Assembly (NCBI GenBank): GCA_947493495.1
Contig: CANLRN010000047.1
Location: 1-33,763, forward strand
Reading direction: 5' to 3'
Length of the DNA: 33,763 nucleotides
Source: an uncultured Aquimarina sp.
Lineage (GTDB): Bacteria > Bacteroidota > Bacteroidia > Flavobacteriales > Flavobacteriaceae
Shown here: in pieces, positions 26,374 to 33,763 of the stretch
Layout: each line of letters opens with the position of its first letter
How positions within the stretch are numbered: position 1 is the first letter of the stretch
Notes under the pieces: model-generated
What the model was told of the DNA's origin: nothing
The model's database searches: none
Seen by the model: the letters and a program-made list of their open reading frames with translations, nothing else
Program-made: the position numbers and the translations under genes

Positions 26374-27849
26374 TTATTTTTTTTGTTTATATGCCCAGAT
26401 CGTTTTGTATTTTTCTGTTTTATATATTCTTTCAATTTTATTGAATACCATATTTCTAAATGCAAAACCTGCCATTCCAGCAATACATACCAATGCATAT
26501 CCTGCATACGGACTGTATGCATAATGACCTATTGCGTATAAAATCATAGGCAATGCAAGTTTGGGTAATGATAACATCAGTGTTTTTATATTAAATGCCT
26601 GCTTATCACCAAATGCTTTTTTGTTACTCGTTAGATCAATCGGTGTTTTTACATAAGCACCTGCCCATAATACAATATGAGAGTTAACACCCATATTAAA
26701 GATAGCTCCTACCAATATAGCCATATATGTTTCCCACCCAAAATATAGATATGCAGACGCTAATATTGTAGAGATAAATGTAGCAATTACCATTAACCAC
26801 CATTTTGAAGATAAATATTCTTTATATCTAATGTTCTGTGTCATCATCAGAGGGTAGTATGAACTATCCCAACTAGGAACAAACTGTCCGAAACTAAGTA
26901 AAAACCCTCCAGAGACGAATATCCCAGCGAAAATTCTCCATACTGGGCCTTCATATGCTTCTATGGCTCCTGTAAAAAATAACAATCCATAAAATAGAAA
27001 TACAATACTCAAAATCACGGTAGATCTAGCTCTCTTATTTCTCTTAATCAATTTAATATCATTTTTAAGAAAAGTAGCTGTTTTACCAAATCGGTTCAAC
27101 CAATCTAGGTTTTCGGTTTTAATATTCTTTGACTTACTAGCTAATCCTGCATCTAAATACAAATCTTTTAAAAAAGACTTGTATGCGATCACATACAGTA
27201 CTACAGAGACTAATACTGGTAGCATCCATATATATACAGTATTATATAACCCTTGGAAAAAAGGTGCCGTATATGTTGTAATATCAAAATATCCGAAATA
27301 ATGTAAGCCTCCTAAAATTGCAAGTGTACCCCCTATCAAATAGATAAGGTTATCCTTGTTATTTACTAAAATATTAAGGAAATTATTTGCATAGATTAAG
27401 CCAATTAAGCCAATATTCCAGAACAGTACCTGAATCCATGAGGCATCTCCTTTAACTATCAATAGGATCGAAAAAGGCACAAAGAAAAACCCATGGATGA
27501 CATTAAAAAATGACAATACCGTTTTACCTAGGGCAAAAGAAACTGTTTTACTTTTCTTAAAAGGCAAAATTAATAGTGGCTTAATATTTATTACTGGCAT
27601 TTTCTGTAGTGCATATCTAAAAACTAGATCAAAAACCCACCAATACACCAAAAATTTATTGACAACAGTAAGTGGGTCTAAACATAATTTTTCTTTAATA
27701 CCAAAATATGCTCCAACCGCTCCCAAAATCATCATGCCGATAAAATATACTGCCCAAAATCCCATAAAAATCTTCATCCATAAACCCGATGAAGCAGTTG
27801 CAGATCGCCAAAAGGATTTCCATTGTAAGGTGATAAAATGCTTGAACAT
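26374..27849 (-). CDS. DUF5687 membrane protein, ABC permease partner
   Basis: A 491-residue membrane protein with about 12 hydrophobic segments. The start FKHFITLQWKSFWRSATASSGLW (2-24) and the LPFKKSKTVSFALGK stretch (about 95) fit DUF5687, a Bacteroidota-specific ABC-2-like permease. A cytosolic loop (about 235-268) is basic. It is four bases upstream of the ATPase gene, forming a two-gene operon. It has no close relation by eye to the classic ABC-2 permeases, so the exported substrate is open. Confidence 0.87.
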   Translation of the reverse strand: MFKHFITLQWKSFWRSATASSGLWMKIFMGFWAVYFIGMMILGAVGAYFGIKEKLCLDPLTVVNKFLVYWWVFDLVFRYALQKMPVINIKPLLILPFKKSKTVSFALGKTVLSFFNVIHGFFFVPFSILLIVKGDASWIQVLFWNIGLIGLIYANNFLNILVNNKDNLIYLIGGTLAILGGLHYFGYFDITTYTAPFFQGLYNTVYIWMLPVLVSVVLYVIAYKSFLKDLYLDAGLASKSKNIKTENLDWLNRFGKTATFLKNDIKLIKRNKRARSTVILSIVFLFYGLLFFTGAIEAYEGPVWRIFAGIFVSGGFLLSFGQFVPSWDSSYYPLMMTQNIRYKEYLSSKWWLMVIATFISTILASAYLYFGWETYMAILVGAIFNMGVNSHIVLWAGAYVKTPIDLTSNKKAFGDKQAFNIKTLMLSLPKLALPMILYAIGHYAYSPYAGYALVCIAGMAGFAFRNMVFNKIERIYKTEKYKTIWAYKQKK

Positions 27850-28009
27850 AGTTATTTAGTTTTAAAAAAGAGAGAAGTAAACAATTCTCTATTATTTAGT
27901 AATCAAAATATTGATTTTGTTACACAATTGCCTATAAATTATCTAAAAAATGAGCTTTTTCTATATATTTCAAATGGAGAATCTATATTGATTGTTGATT
28001 CTAAATCAT

Positions 28010-28041
28010 AAAAGAGCGTTGATTTTAATCAACGCTCTTTT
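28010..28041 (-). terminator. Terminator of the GH117 gene
   Basis: A 15-bp perfect stem (AAAAGAGCGTTGATT, 28010-28024, with its complement at 28027-28041) and a two-base centre. A-rich and T-rich ends flank both sides, so it may work in both directions. It lies 28 bases after the stop at 28070. Confidence 0.9.
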
Positions 28042-28069
28042 ATATATAGCTGTTTTATAGAAGGTTTAC

Positions 28070-30139
28070 TTATTTTTTTATCATCAAGCTGGATTGATTG
28101 TAATCTCCATCTTTCATTTTTATAATATATGCACCTTCTGATAGTCCTATCAAAGAAATTGGAATGTTGGGTTCTACCCTTCCTTGACGGACTATTACTC
28201 CTTGTATATCAAAAATTGTAAATGATACTGCTTTCTTTATATTGGCAATCTTAACAGAAAATATAGCTGGATTAGGGAAAATTTTAAATTTTTCCGCTCC
28301 TTCAGTCTCTTGGTTAGAAGTCGAAAGAATTCGATTTTCAATTTTTTTAAACTGAAATTTATCCATATTCCATTGCCATCTATTCCTACCATTTGCTGTT
28401 ATTCTGATTCTATACGTCCCAGCATCTATATCAATAGTATTCTGACTTACTAATGGATAATATTGATCCCATTGTCTATTATTGCGTACTCTATCATTTG
28501 CTACTATTTGCTCATCAATTTGCATTTGCACATTGGCATTATTCATAGGTGTACTGATAAAATAAGTTAATTCATAAGTGCCCCCTTCGGGAAAAGTAAC
28601 ATCAAATTCCATCCAATCTTGAGAGTTTACAAAGTTAACTCCAATGGCAGTTGCATTTACTCCAATATATCCTCCAGGTGTATTATTACTATTAGTCCCT
28701 GTGCTAGAAAAATCTTCTGCTTCGATAACCAAGTCATCTTGATTTGTCGGAGGATTAGGGTTTGGATCTGGATTTGTTGGAGGATTTATTAACTCAAAGC
28801 GTCTTAGGTGCATCCACCCTCCTTGTACTTGATCCCATCTAAGGACATGAGATAATCCCCAAGAAACGCCATACCTAGGTGATGCACCTTCATCATCTGG
28901 GCGAAAAATACCTAGAGCATCAGGAACATTAGTGGCGCTACCTTTCATTTCAAAATTTACACCATCCTGAGCATACTGGATACTGCCCCGTTCAGGCCCA
29001 TCGAGGTGTTGTATAATAGCAATTCCATCATCATAATTCCATACACTTACTTCATGCCCTGTAGTCGTTATCGGATTATATTCTGATTTCACATAAGGTC
29101 CTGTAGGTTGATCGGCAATAGCCACCCCCCATCTTATCTCTCGTTGTCCACAATATCTATCTTCTCCCATACGCTCTCCTTTATAGTATAAGTAAAATTT
29201 ATCTTTATAAAATCGAAGACAAGGATCATGTACTTTATGACTATCAAAATCTCCTTTTTTTATAACATCAAAGCGATTTGTAGAATTAGGACTCCATATC
29301 CCATTATTGGTTGCCCGTAAAATAGGTTCTTCTAATTTAGTCCAAGGACCATCAGGGCTATCAGCTATAGACATAGCTACAGTGTTTTTTACACGTTCTA
29401 TATATGGATGTTGAACGGCTTGATATACCAAATAAAATTTATTTTCGTGCTCGAAAATTTCTGGAGTAAATACAGATCTATCATCAAAAGAACCCGAGAC
29501 TCCTCTCGAAACCGCTGGTCCTCTCTCTGTCCATTGATATCCATCTGGAGAAGTAGCATAATACACATCTGCACGATCCCATGGAAAAACATTATCGTTT
29601 ACATTATTACTATTAAAATAAGTAGAACGTTCAGAAAGTTTATATGTATACCACACATAATACAATCCATTAAATTGAATTACTGCACTAGGATCTCTTC
29701 TAGTATATCTAGAATTAGGGGCAAAATCACCATTTAAGTTTGTTTCGGTAAACGCAACATTCCACTTAGAATCATTGGGAACATTCGGGTTGTTATAATT
29801 AAAACAGGAGGTCAAATAATTGTTCCATCTTGTAGTAGCAACGCTTGTTTTTTTCTCTCTTAATTTGATATCTAGATTTGTTGTAGGTGCTAGGTTTATG
29901 ATATCTTCAAAAACATAACCTTCTTTATCAAATTGTAAAGTTTTTGATTGATTATTCCCTACAAAAAAAGAAAAAGATCCATCATTAGTAGTAGTTTGTT
30001 CTAGATTGTTTTCTAAAAGACGAATGTTTACATCTGTAAGTGGAGTTCCTGTCTCATCGGTCACTACTCCACTAAATGTCTGAGACATTATCGTAAGCGG
30101 AAATAGTACTAAAATGCTTAAAAAATAAAATGGTTTCAT
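28070..30139 (-). CDS. Secreted GH117 glycosidase with CBM6 and T9SS tail
   Basis: A 689-residue multidomain enzyme. Order: signal peptide (1-20); CarboxypepD_reg-like beta domain (about 22-95, SGVVTDETGTPLTDVNIR); GH117 beta-propeller (about 125-450); Pro/Asn linker (452-467); CBM6 (about 469-600, VIEAEDFSS to WNMDKFQFKK); T9SS type A sorting domain (about 618-689). GH117 enzymes remove terminal 3,6-anhydro-galactose from neoagaro-oligosaccharides. Motifs match closely: RRDPSAV (Asp-149), FPWDRADVYYATS, FDSHKVHDPC (Asp-305) and TTGHEVSVW (His-362, Glu-363). The D-D-E order and spacing agree with characterised members as I recall them. It is unaccompanied by SusC/D or other agarases, and the N-terminal and CBM additions are atypical. 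Confidence 0.92.
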   Translation of the reverse strand: MKPFYFLSILVLFPLTIMSQTFSGVVTDETGTPLTDVNIRLLENNLEQTTTNDGSFSFFVGNNQSKTLQFDKEGYVFEDIINLAPTTNLDIKLREKKTSVATTRWNNYLTSCFNYNNPNVPNDSKWNVAFTETNLNGDFAPNSRYTRRDPSAVIQFNGLYYVWYTYKLSERSTYFNSNNVNDNVFPWDRADVYYATSPDGYQWTERGPAVSRGVSGSFDDRSVFTPEIFEHENKFYLVYQAVQHPYIERVKNTVAMSIADSPDGPWTKLEEPILRATNNGIWSPNSTNRFDVIKKGDFDSHKVHDPCLRFYKDKFYLYYKGERMGEDRYCGQREIRWGVAIADQPTGPYVKSEYNPITTTGHEVSVWNYDDGIAIIQHLDGPERGSIQYAQDGVNFEMKGSATNVPDALGIFRPDDEGASPRYGVSWGLSHVLRWDQVQGGWMHLRRFELINPPTNPDPNPNPPTNQDDLVIEAEDFSSTGTNSNNTPGGYIGVNATAIGVNFVNSQDWMEFDVTFPEGGTYELTYFISTPMNNANVQMQIDEQIVANDRVRNNRQWDQYYPLVSQNTIDIDAGTYRIRITANGRNRWQWNMDKFQFKKIENRILSTSNQETEGAEKFKIFPNPAIFSVKIANIKKAVSFTIFDIQGVIVRQGRVEPNIPISLIGLSEGAYIIKMKDGDYNQSSLMIKK

Positions 30140-30473
30140 GAATATGTTTGTGTTAGTTAATAAAGTTTAGAATAGATAGTTGTGTGTGAAACTTTTGATA
30201 TTGAGCTATATATCCATCAATTGGTCAACTATAATAATACTAAAATATTATGAAAAATCTATGAAAATTTTTGTTAATGTAATAAACCGTGTTAGAAATC
30301 TATAATATTAAGACGCAACTATTAAATAATTAATGTTACAACACCTAATTTTTAGCTCAAATACAAGAGAGAAGAATTTAATTTAAATGTAGAAGTCGTT
30401 TAAACTATATTATATTTTCTATAAAGAAATAGGTTCAAGTTCTCTTAATTCATTTTTATTAAAAATTTAGTGA

Positions 30474-31100
30474 TTATACCTCATTGAATCGTTTTTTATA
30501 ATACCAAGAAAGATCATACATAGTTTTACAGCCAGCTACAAAAAACACTGAGGTAATTGTCATATTCACGTAAAACCATAAAGATTGATGTGTTAGGTAT
30601 GAGATATATTGAATATTAATGATAAAAAATGAATACAACAATATTCCAAAATTGCCAACAAAAGAAAATTTCTTCTTCCCATTGATTAAGAAGGCTATAG
30701 AAGCAATTATGAGTATAAGAGTTGTAGGAAATACAATCAGAGCTTCATGTTCTAGTTTATAGATAAATCGATCAATAGCAATTGTAGACCAAAAGAACAA
30801 GAAACTTCCTAAAATCACCTGCCAGTGATAACAATTTTTTAGAAAAGAAAAACCAACAATTTTTAAAATTTTCCAATTATAGCCTTTACTCCCTTGTTTT
30901 TCCATATCAGCCTTGTTAGCTATCATATAGTCTTTAAAAATATCGTAAAAATCACGATCATCTCCATAATTCATTCTACTTTCAATTTCTGATGCTACAT
31001 GATCTACCAATTCTATTCTTATATCATCATAATGAATATCAGAATTAGTAAGATATGTATCTATAAATTGTATCTCTTCTGCTGTCAATTTTTTTTCCAT
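30474..31100 (-). CDS. Membrane protein paired with PadR regulator
   Basis: A 208-residue protein with a soluble acidic N-terminal helical part (1-80, LTAEEIQFIDTYLTNSDIHYDDIRIELVDHVASEIE) and four membrane helices (about 90-108, 115-135, 142-160, 168-190). I recognise the layout but not a named function; it recalls PadR-associated membrane proteins such as DUF1700. It starts on the base next to the PadR stop, so both are translated from one message. Confidence 0.8.
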   Translation of the reverse strand: MEKKLTAEEIQFIDTYLTNSDIHYDDIRIELVDHVASEIESRMNYGDDRDFYDIFKDYMIANKADMEKQGSKGYNWKILKIVGFSFLKNCYHWQVILGSFLFFWSTIAIDRFIYKLEHEALIVFPTTLILIIASIAFLINGKKKFSFVGNFGILLYSFFIINIQYISYLTHQSLWFYVNMTITSVFFVAGCKTMYDLSWYYKKRFNEV

Positions 31101-31439
31101 CTAACTAATACTCCATTTGGGATTAATAATTGTTTGCATAGTACGTATGTATTCTTCTAGTTCTGATAATCGATTCGCGGTTTCTTTACTTCCTTTATCA
31201 GTTAGTTTATAGTATTTACGTATTCTATTATCTACTTTTTGCATTTCTACATCAAGTAATCCTTCAGCTTCTAACTTATGCAATGCAGGATACAAGGCAC
31301 CTTCTGTGATTTGTAATTCTCCTTTTGTAATCTCTTTTACTTTTTGTGTAATTTCATATCCATACATCTTTTCGCTTTCTTCCAAAAGCTTAAGAATAAT
31401 GGTATTCAGACTCCCTTTATATAATTTAGAATTACCCAT
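31101..31439 (-). CDS. PadR-family transcriptional regulator
   Basis: A 112-residue regulator. The winged-helix domain (about 5-85) shows GSLNTIILKLLEESEKMYGYEITQKVKE (about 9-36) and ITEGALYPALHKLEAEGLLDVE (about 54-76), the PadR marks. A C-terminal helix (about 88-108) would form the dimer. PadR proteins usually repress their own operon. The nearby palindrome at 31477-31488 is a candidate operator. Confidence 0.92.
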   Translation of the reverse strand: MGNSKLYKGSLNTIILKLLEESEKMYGYEITQKVKEITKGELQITEGALYPALHKLEAEGLLDVEMQKVDNRIRKYYKLTDKGSKETANRLSELEEYIRTMQTIINPKWSIS

Positions 31440-31476
31440 TTTTAAAATATCAAGGCGTAAATATATACATAATTAT

Positions 31477-31488
31477 CTTATGCATAAG
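31477..31488. promoter_or_regulatory. Candidate PadR operator palindrome
   Basis: CTTATGCATAAG is a perfect 12-base palindrome 38 bases before the PadR start, in the gap shared with the divergent reductase gene. It is placed to block transcription of padR, but it does not match the ATGT-N8-ACAT operator form, so the role is conjectural. Confidence 0.35.
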
Positions 31489-31542
31489 TTTTTTAGGCAT
31501 ATAATTTTATTAAAAAACCAATTTATACACTCATGCATTTGT

Positions 31543-31550
31543 TATTTTTG
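31543..31550 (+). promoter_or_regulatory. -7 box of the reductase gene
   Basis: TATTTTTG matches TAnnTTTG and would start a transcript near 31557, 85 bases before the ATG at 31642. No clear -33 box is visible. Confidence 0.4.
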
Positions 31551-31641
31551 CAAAAAAAATTTGCGTCTCTAAATACATCAGGATTAAAAACAACCGTATC
31601 TAGGAATTGTAAAAAATTAGCTTAGAATTTATCATATTGCT

Positions 31642-32694
31642 ATGTCAGACTTTCATACACTTACTATAAAAAATATTACTCGACACACCTCTAAATCTGT
31701 TAGTATAGAATTTGAAATCCCTACAGGACTAAAAGATCTTTATTCTTTTACTGCTGGACAATATATCACTATAAAAACCGAAGTTGAGGGGAAAGAAATC
31801 AGAAGAGCCTATTCAATTTGTAGTGAAGAAAATAACGCCTCATTATCTGTAGTTGTAAAAGAGATTGATAATGGAACTTTTTCGGTAATGGCTAATACTA
31901 AATTAAAAACTGGAGACCGATTAGACGTACACCTTCCAGAAGGAAATTTCTTGTTACGCACTCACGCAGAGGCTAAAAATACGTATGCAGCCTTTGCTGC
32001 TGGAAGCGGAATTACTCCAATTATGAGTATGATTAAAACTGTAATGACAAAAGAGCCTCATAGTAATTTTGTATTGGTCTATGGAAATCAAACATCTTCT
32101 GAAACAATATTTCTTAAAGAATTAATTGCCTTACAGGCACAATATCCAGATCGATTGTTTATCGAACTATTCTATAGTCGAAGCCAAGAAGATGGTGCTC
32201 GTTTCGGGAGGATAGAAAAATCTACTGCCAATTATATCACAAAAAATAAATACAAAGATATTTCTTTTGAAGCCTTTTATCTTTGTGGACCTGAAGAGAT
32301 GATTCATACGATTACTGATACCTTAACAGGAAATGGTATTTCAAAAGAGAAAATACATTTTGAGCTTTTTACCAGTAGTAATGAAGAAGGGGAATTAGGT
32401 GCTAATTTAGAGGGTAACACTAAAATTAGCATAGTAGTTGACGATGAGGAGACATCATTTGTAATGGATCAGAAAAAGACCATTTTGGATGCCGCCTTAG
32501 AAGAAGATATAAATGCTCCTTATTCTTGTCAAGGTGGTATTTGTAGTTCTTGTATCTGTAAAATCACTGAAGGTTCGGCAATAATGGAAAAAAATAGTAT
32601 TCTCACTGATGCAGAACTTGCTGAAGGACTGGTATTAGCATGCCAAGCGCATCCTACCTCAGCAGTCATTAAAGTGGATTTTGATGATGTTTAA
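31642..32694 (+). CDS. PaaE-type ferredoxin-NAD(P)H reductase
   Basis: A 350-residue electron-transfer protein with three domains. The FAD-binding domain (about 1-103) holds RRAYSIC (54-60). The NAD(P)-binding domain (about 110-235) has GSGITPIMS (121-129) and YLCGPEEM (213-220). A C-terminal 2Fe-2S ferredoxin domain (about 262-350) has the cluster ligands Cys-296, Cys-301, Cys-304 and Cys-334. It passes electrons from NAD(P)H to an oxygenase or desaturase. It resembles PaaE of the phenylacetyl-CoA epoxidase, but no paaABCD genes are present here, so the partner is unknown. It is divergent from padR. Confidence 0.93.
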   Translation: MSDFHTLTIKNITRHTSKSVSIEFEIPTGLKDLYSFTAGQYITIKTEVEGKEIRRAYSICSEENNASLSVVVKEIDNGTFSVMANTKLKTGDRLDVHLPEGNFLLRTHAEAKNTYAAFAAGSGITPIMSMIKTVMTKEPHSNFVLVYGNQTSSETIFLKELIALQAQYPDRLFIELFYSRSQEDGARFGRIEKSTANYITKNKYKDISFEAFYLCGPEEMIHTITDTLTGNGISKEKIHFELFTSSNEEGELGANLEGNTKISIVVDDEETSFVMDQKKTILDAALEEDINAPYSCQGGICSSCICKITEGSAIMEKNSILTDAELAEGLVLACQAHPTSAVIKVDFDDV

Positions 32695-32982
32695 TCTCAG
32701 TTTAGTACTTGTCTTTTTTAAAATGCAGGCTCATAGACAGCACAAAATATTTCTGTAATCTTATTTTGAGGAACCATAGGTAAAACAATTTTAATTAACT
32801 GGAATTCATCACTTTAATTCATTAAATATTCTGCTTTTTCTATAGGATAAATACAACTTTCTTAGGTCGAACTCAAATTGGTAGTCATACAATTATTGGC
32901 TTAAACCTACTTTATTTATTAAACCTGAATGGGAAAGAAATATCATTAATAATGTATAAAAATTTTCAATATTGCATTTAGT

Positions 32983-33022
32983 CGGTTTTTTGTGTTTTTT
33001 AACGATTTTTTGTGTTTTACTT
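32983..33022 (+). repeat. Two tandem 20-base repeats upstream of the receiver-domain gene
   Basis: CGGTTTTTTGTGTTTTTTAA is followed directly by a close copy (CGATTTTTTGTGTTTTACTT). The period of 20 bases is about two helical turns, placing both on one face of the DNA, 55-94 bases before the ATG. The remaining 380-base gap (32695-33076) shows no gene. Confidence 0.5.
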
Positions 33023-33076
33023 ACCATCATTTATAAAGTTTCATGTGTTTGAAAACTATTTTTAATTATTAAGCAA

Positions 33077-33511
33077 ATGGTATTTAACCCCCTCTTAACT
33101 CTAAAGCCTATGGTTGCTCTAATTGATAATAATAAAATTTCTTCTTTTTTTAATCTACATGAGATACAAAAGTGTAAAAATGTATCTAAAGTAGTTTGTT
33201 TTGATAAAACTATAGATGCTCTTAATTATCTGGATCCTTTAACTTGTATATTGTCTAAACCAATCTTTGTTTTTATGACTATGGATATGCCACATATAAA
33301 TGGATGGGAATTTATAGAAAGAACTCAAAAAGTCAAAGGCAGTAAAGAGTACTTACATATCATTTTATTAGTCAAACAAGAATTATATATCGAAGAGGAG
33401 ATAAAAATAAACTCATATTCTAATGTGTCAGCAATTAATGCTTTTAATATGAATCATGAGTATCTAGATAAAATACTTACTAAAGTATTCCATAATAATA
33501 TGGTAAGTTAA
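33077..33511 (+). CDS. Degenerate response-regulator receiver protein
   Basis: A 144-residue single-domain protein with a receiver-like fold: VALIDNNKISSFF (about 13-25), VFMTMDMPHINGWEFIERT (about 65-83) and SNVSAINAF (about 115-123). Key residues are altered. The acidic pair at strand 1 is Asp-17/Asn-18. The phosphoacceptor position, four residues before the Pro of DMP, is Thr-68. The switch Thr and the conserved Lys are missing. Phosphorylation in the classic way is therefore unlikely, and it may act as a pseudo-receiver. The start could also be the ATG at 33110. The last 252 bases of the window hold no recognisable gene. Confidence 0.7.
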   Translation: MVFNPLLTLKPMVALIDNNKISSFFNLHEIQKCKNVSKVVCFDKTIDALNYLDPLTCILSKPIFVFMTMDMPHINGWEFIERTQKVKGSKEYLHIILLVKQELYIEEEIKINSYSNVSAINAFNMNHEYLDKILTKVFHNNMVS

Positions 33512-33763
33512 TTGTAAAACTTTACTATTTGATTTCTTTTCTATACAATCAAAACATTACATATCTTTTATAAGCAACATCCTCCTTCTATAGGTTCTTT
33601 CTGTAATCTTTAAGATTATTTACCTCATTTAATGGGTACCCTTAGTGTACTTCTGAAAACCAATGATGCACTGAAACTACTAAAAATAAACCTGCATTAT
33701 GCAATAGGATTTAGTTCATTGATGTAATCCATTGATTTATAATTAACATATTGATAATCAAAT

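Noticed and set aside
26370..26522. 51-residue N-terminal extension of the ABC ATPase
   Set aside because: It overlaps the permease coding end and lacks ABC homology; the ATG at 26369 gives the normal ATPase start.
27902..27919. AATCAA/TTGATT inverted repeat upstream of the DUF5687 gene
   Set aside because: A 6-bp AT-only-type stem of this size is expected by chance in such AT-rich DNA.
33604..33618. TAATCT/AGATTA palindrome near the right end
   Set aside because: Short and AT-rich, with no gene beside it to give it meaning.

Overview
The window is AT-rich chromosomal DNA of a marine-type member of the Bacteroidota, most likely family Flavobacteriaceae (Aquimarina or a relative; the genus is a guess). 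The evidence is the T9SS component SprE/PorW, type A T9SS C-terminal sorting domains on two large secreted proteins, TAnnTTTG-type -7 promoter boxes, an F1Fo ATP synthase operon that stops after the gamma subunit, and DUF families (DUF4292, DUF5687, DUF6168-like, HU-CCDC81) typical of that family. I see no rRNA, tRNA, CRISPR array, transposase or phage gene.

Layout. 1-4.0 kb: a hairpin repeat and dprA (-); then, on the + strand, an HU-CCDC81/SPOR membrane protein, an acyl-CoA thioesterase and an exported cyanophycinase-like peptidase. 4.0-11.5 kb: a minus-strand envelope cluster in transcription order flippase, dut, sugar nucleotidyltransferase, TPR protein, DUF4292 lipoprotein, EnvC-like factor, EamA transporter. 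11.5-12.7 kb: a small lipoprotein gene and an upstream outer-membrane barrel gene that carries a one-base frameshift. 12.8-14.6 kb: a secreted polysaccharide-lyase-like lectin-fold protein with a T9SS tail. 15.0-20.1 kb: atpB-E-F-H-A-G, ending in a clear terminator; atpD and atpC are absent. 20.4-24.1 kb: sprE, bactofilin, atpZ and a DUF6168-like membrane protein lead into the ATP synthase operon. 24.1-24.6 kb: a structured intergenic region holding a second copy of the left-edge repeat. 24.6-27.8 kb: a DUF547 protein and an ABC exporter pair. 28.1-30.1 kb: a multidomain secreted GH117 enzyme. 30.5-31.4 kb: a PadR regulator with a membrane partner. 31.6-33.5 kb: a PaaE-type ferredoxin reductase and a degenerate receiver-domain protein.

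How the genes work together. Most of the content is housekeeping: energy (ATP synthase), envelope building (flippase, nucleotidyltransferase, EnvC, DUF4292, SPOR) and secretion (SprE). The two T9SS cargo proteins are stand-alone glycan-active genes with no SusC/SusD pair nearby; the GH117 points to agar or related red-algal galactans. No complete new defence or mobile system is evident. The observations most worth checking are the paired hairpin repeat (80-142 and 24456-24518), the inverted-repeat insert inside the atp operon (15932-16056), the frameshifted barrel gene (near 12424), the unusual GH117 architecture, the HU-SPOR fusion, and the receiver protein that has lost its phosphoacceptor.
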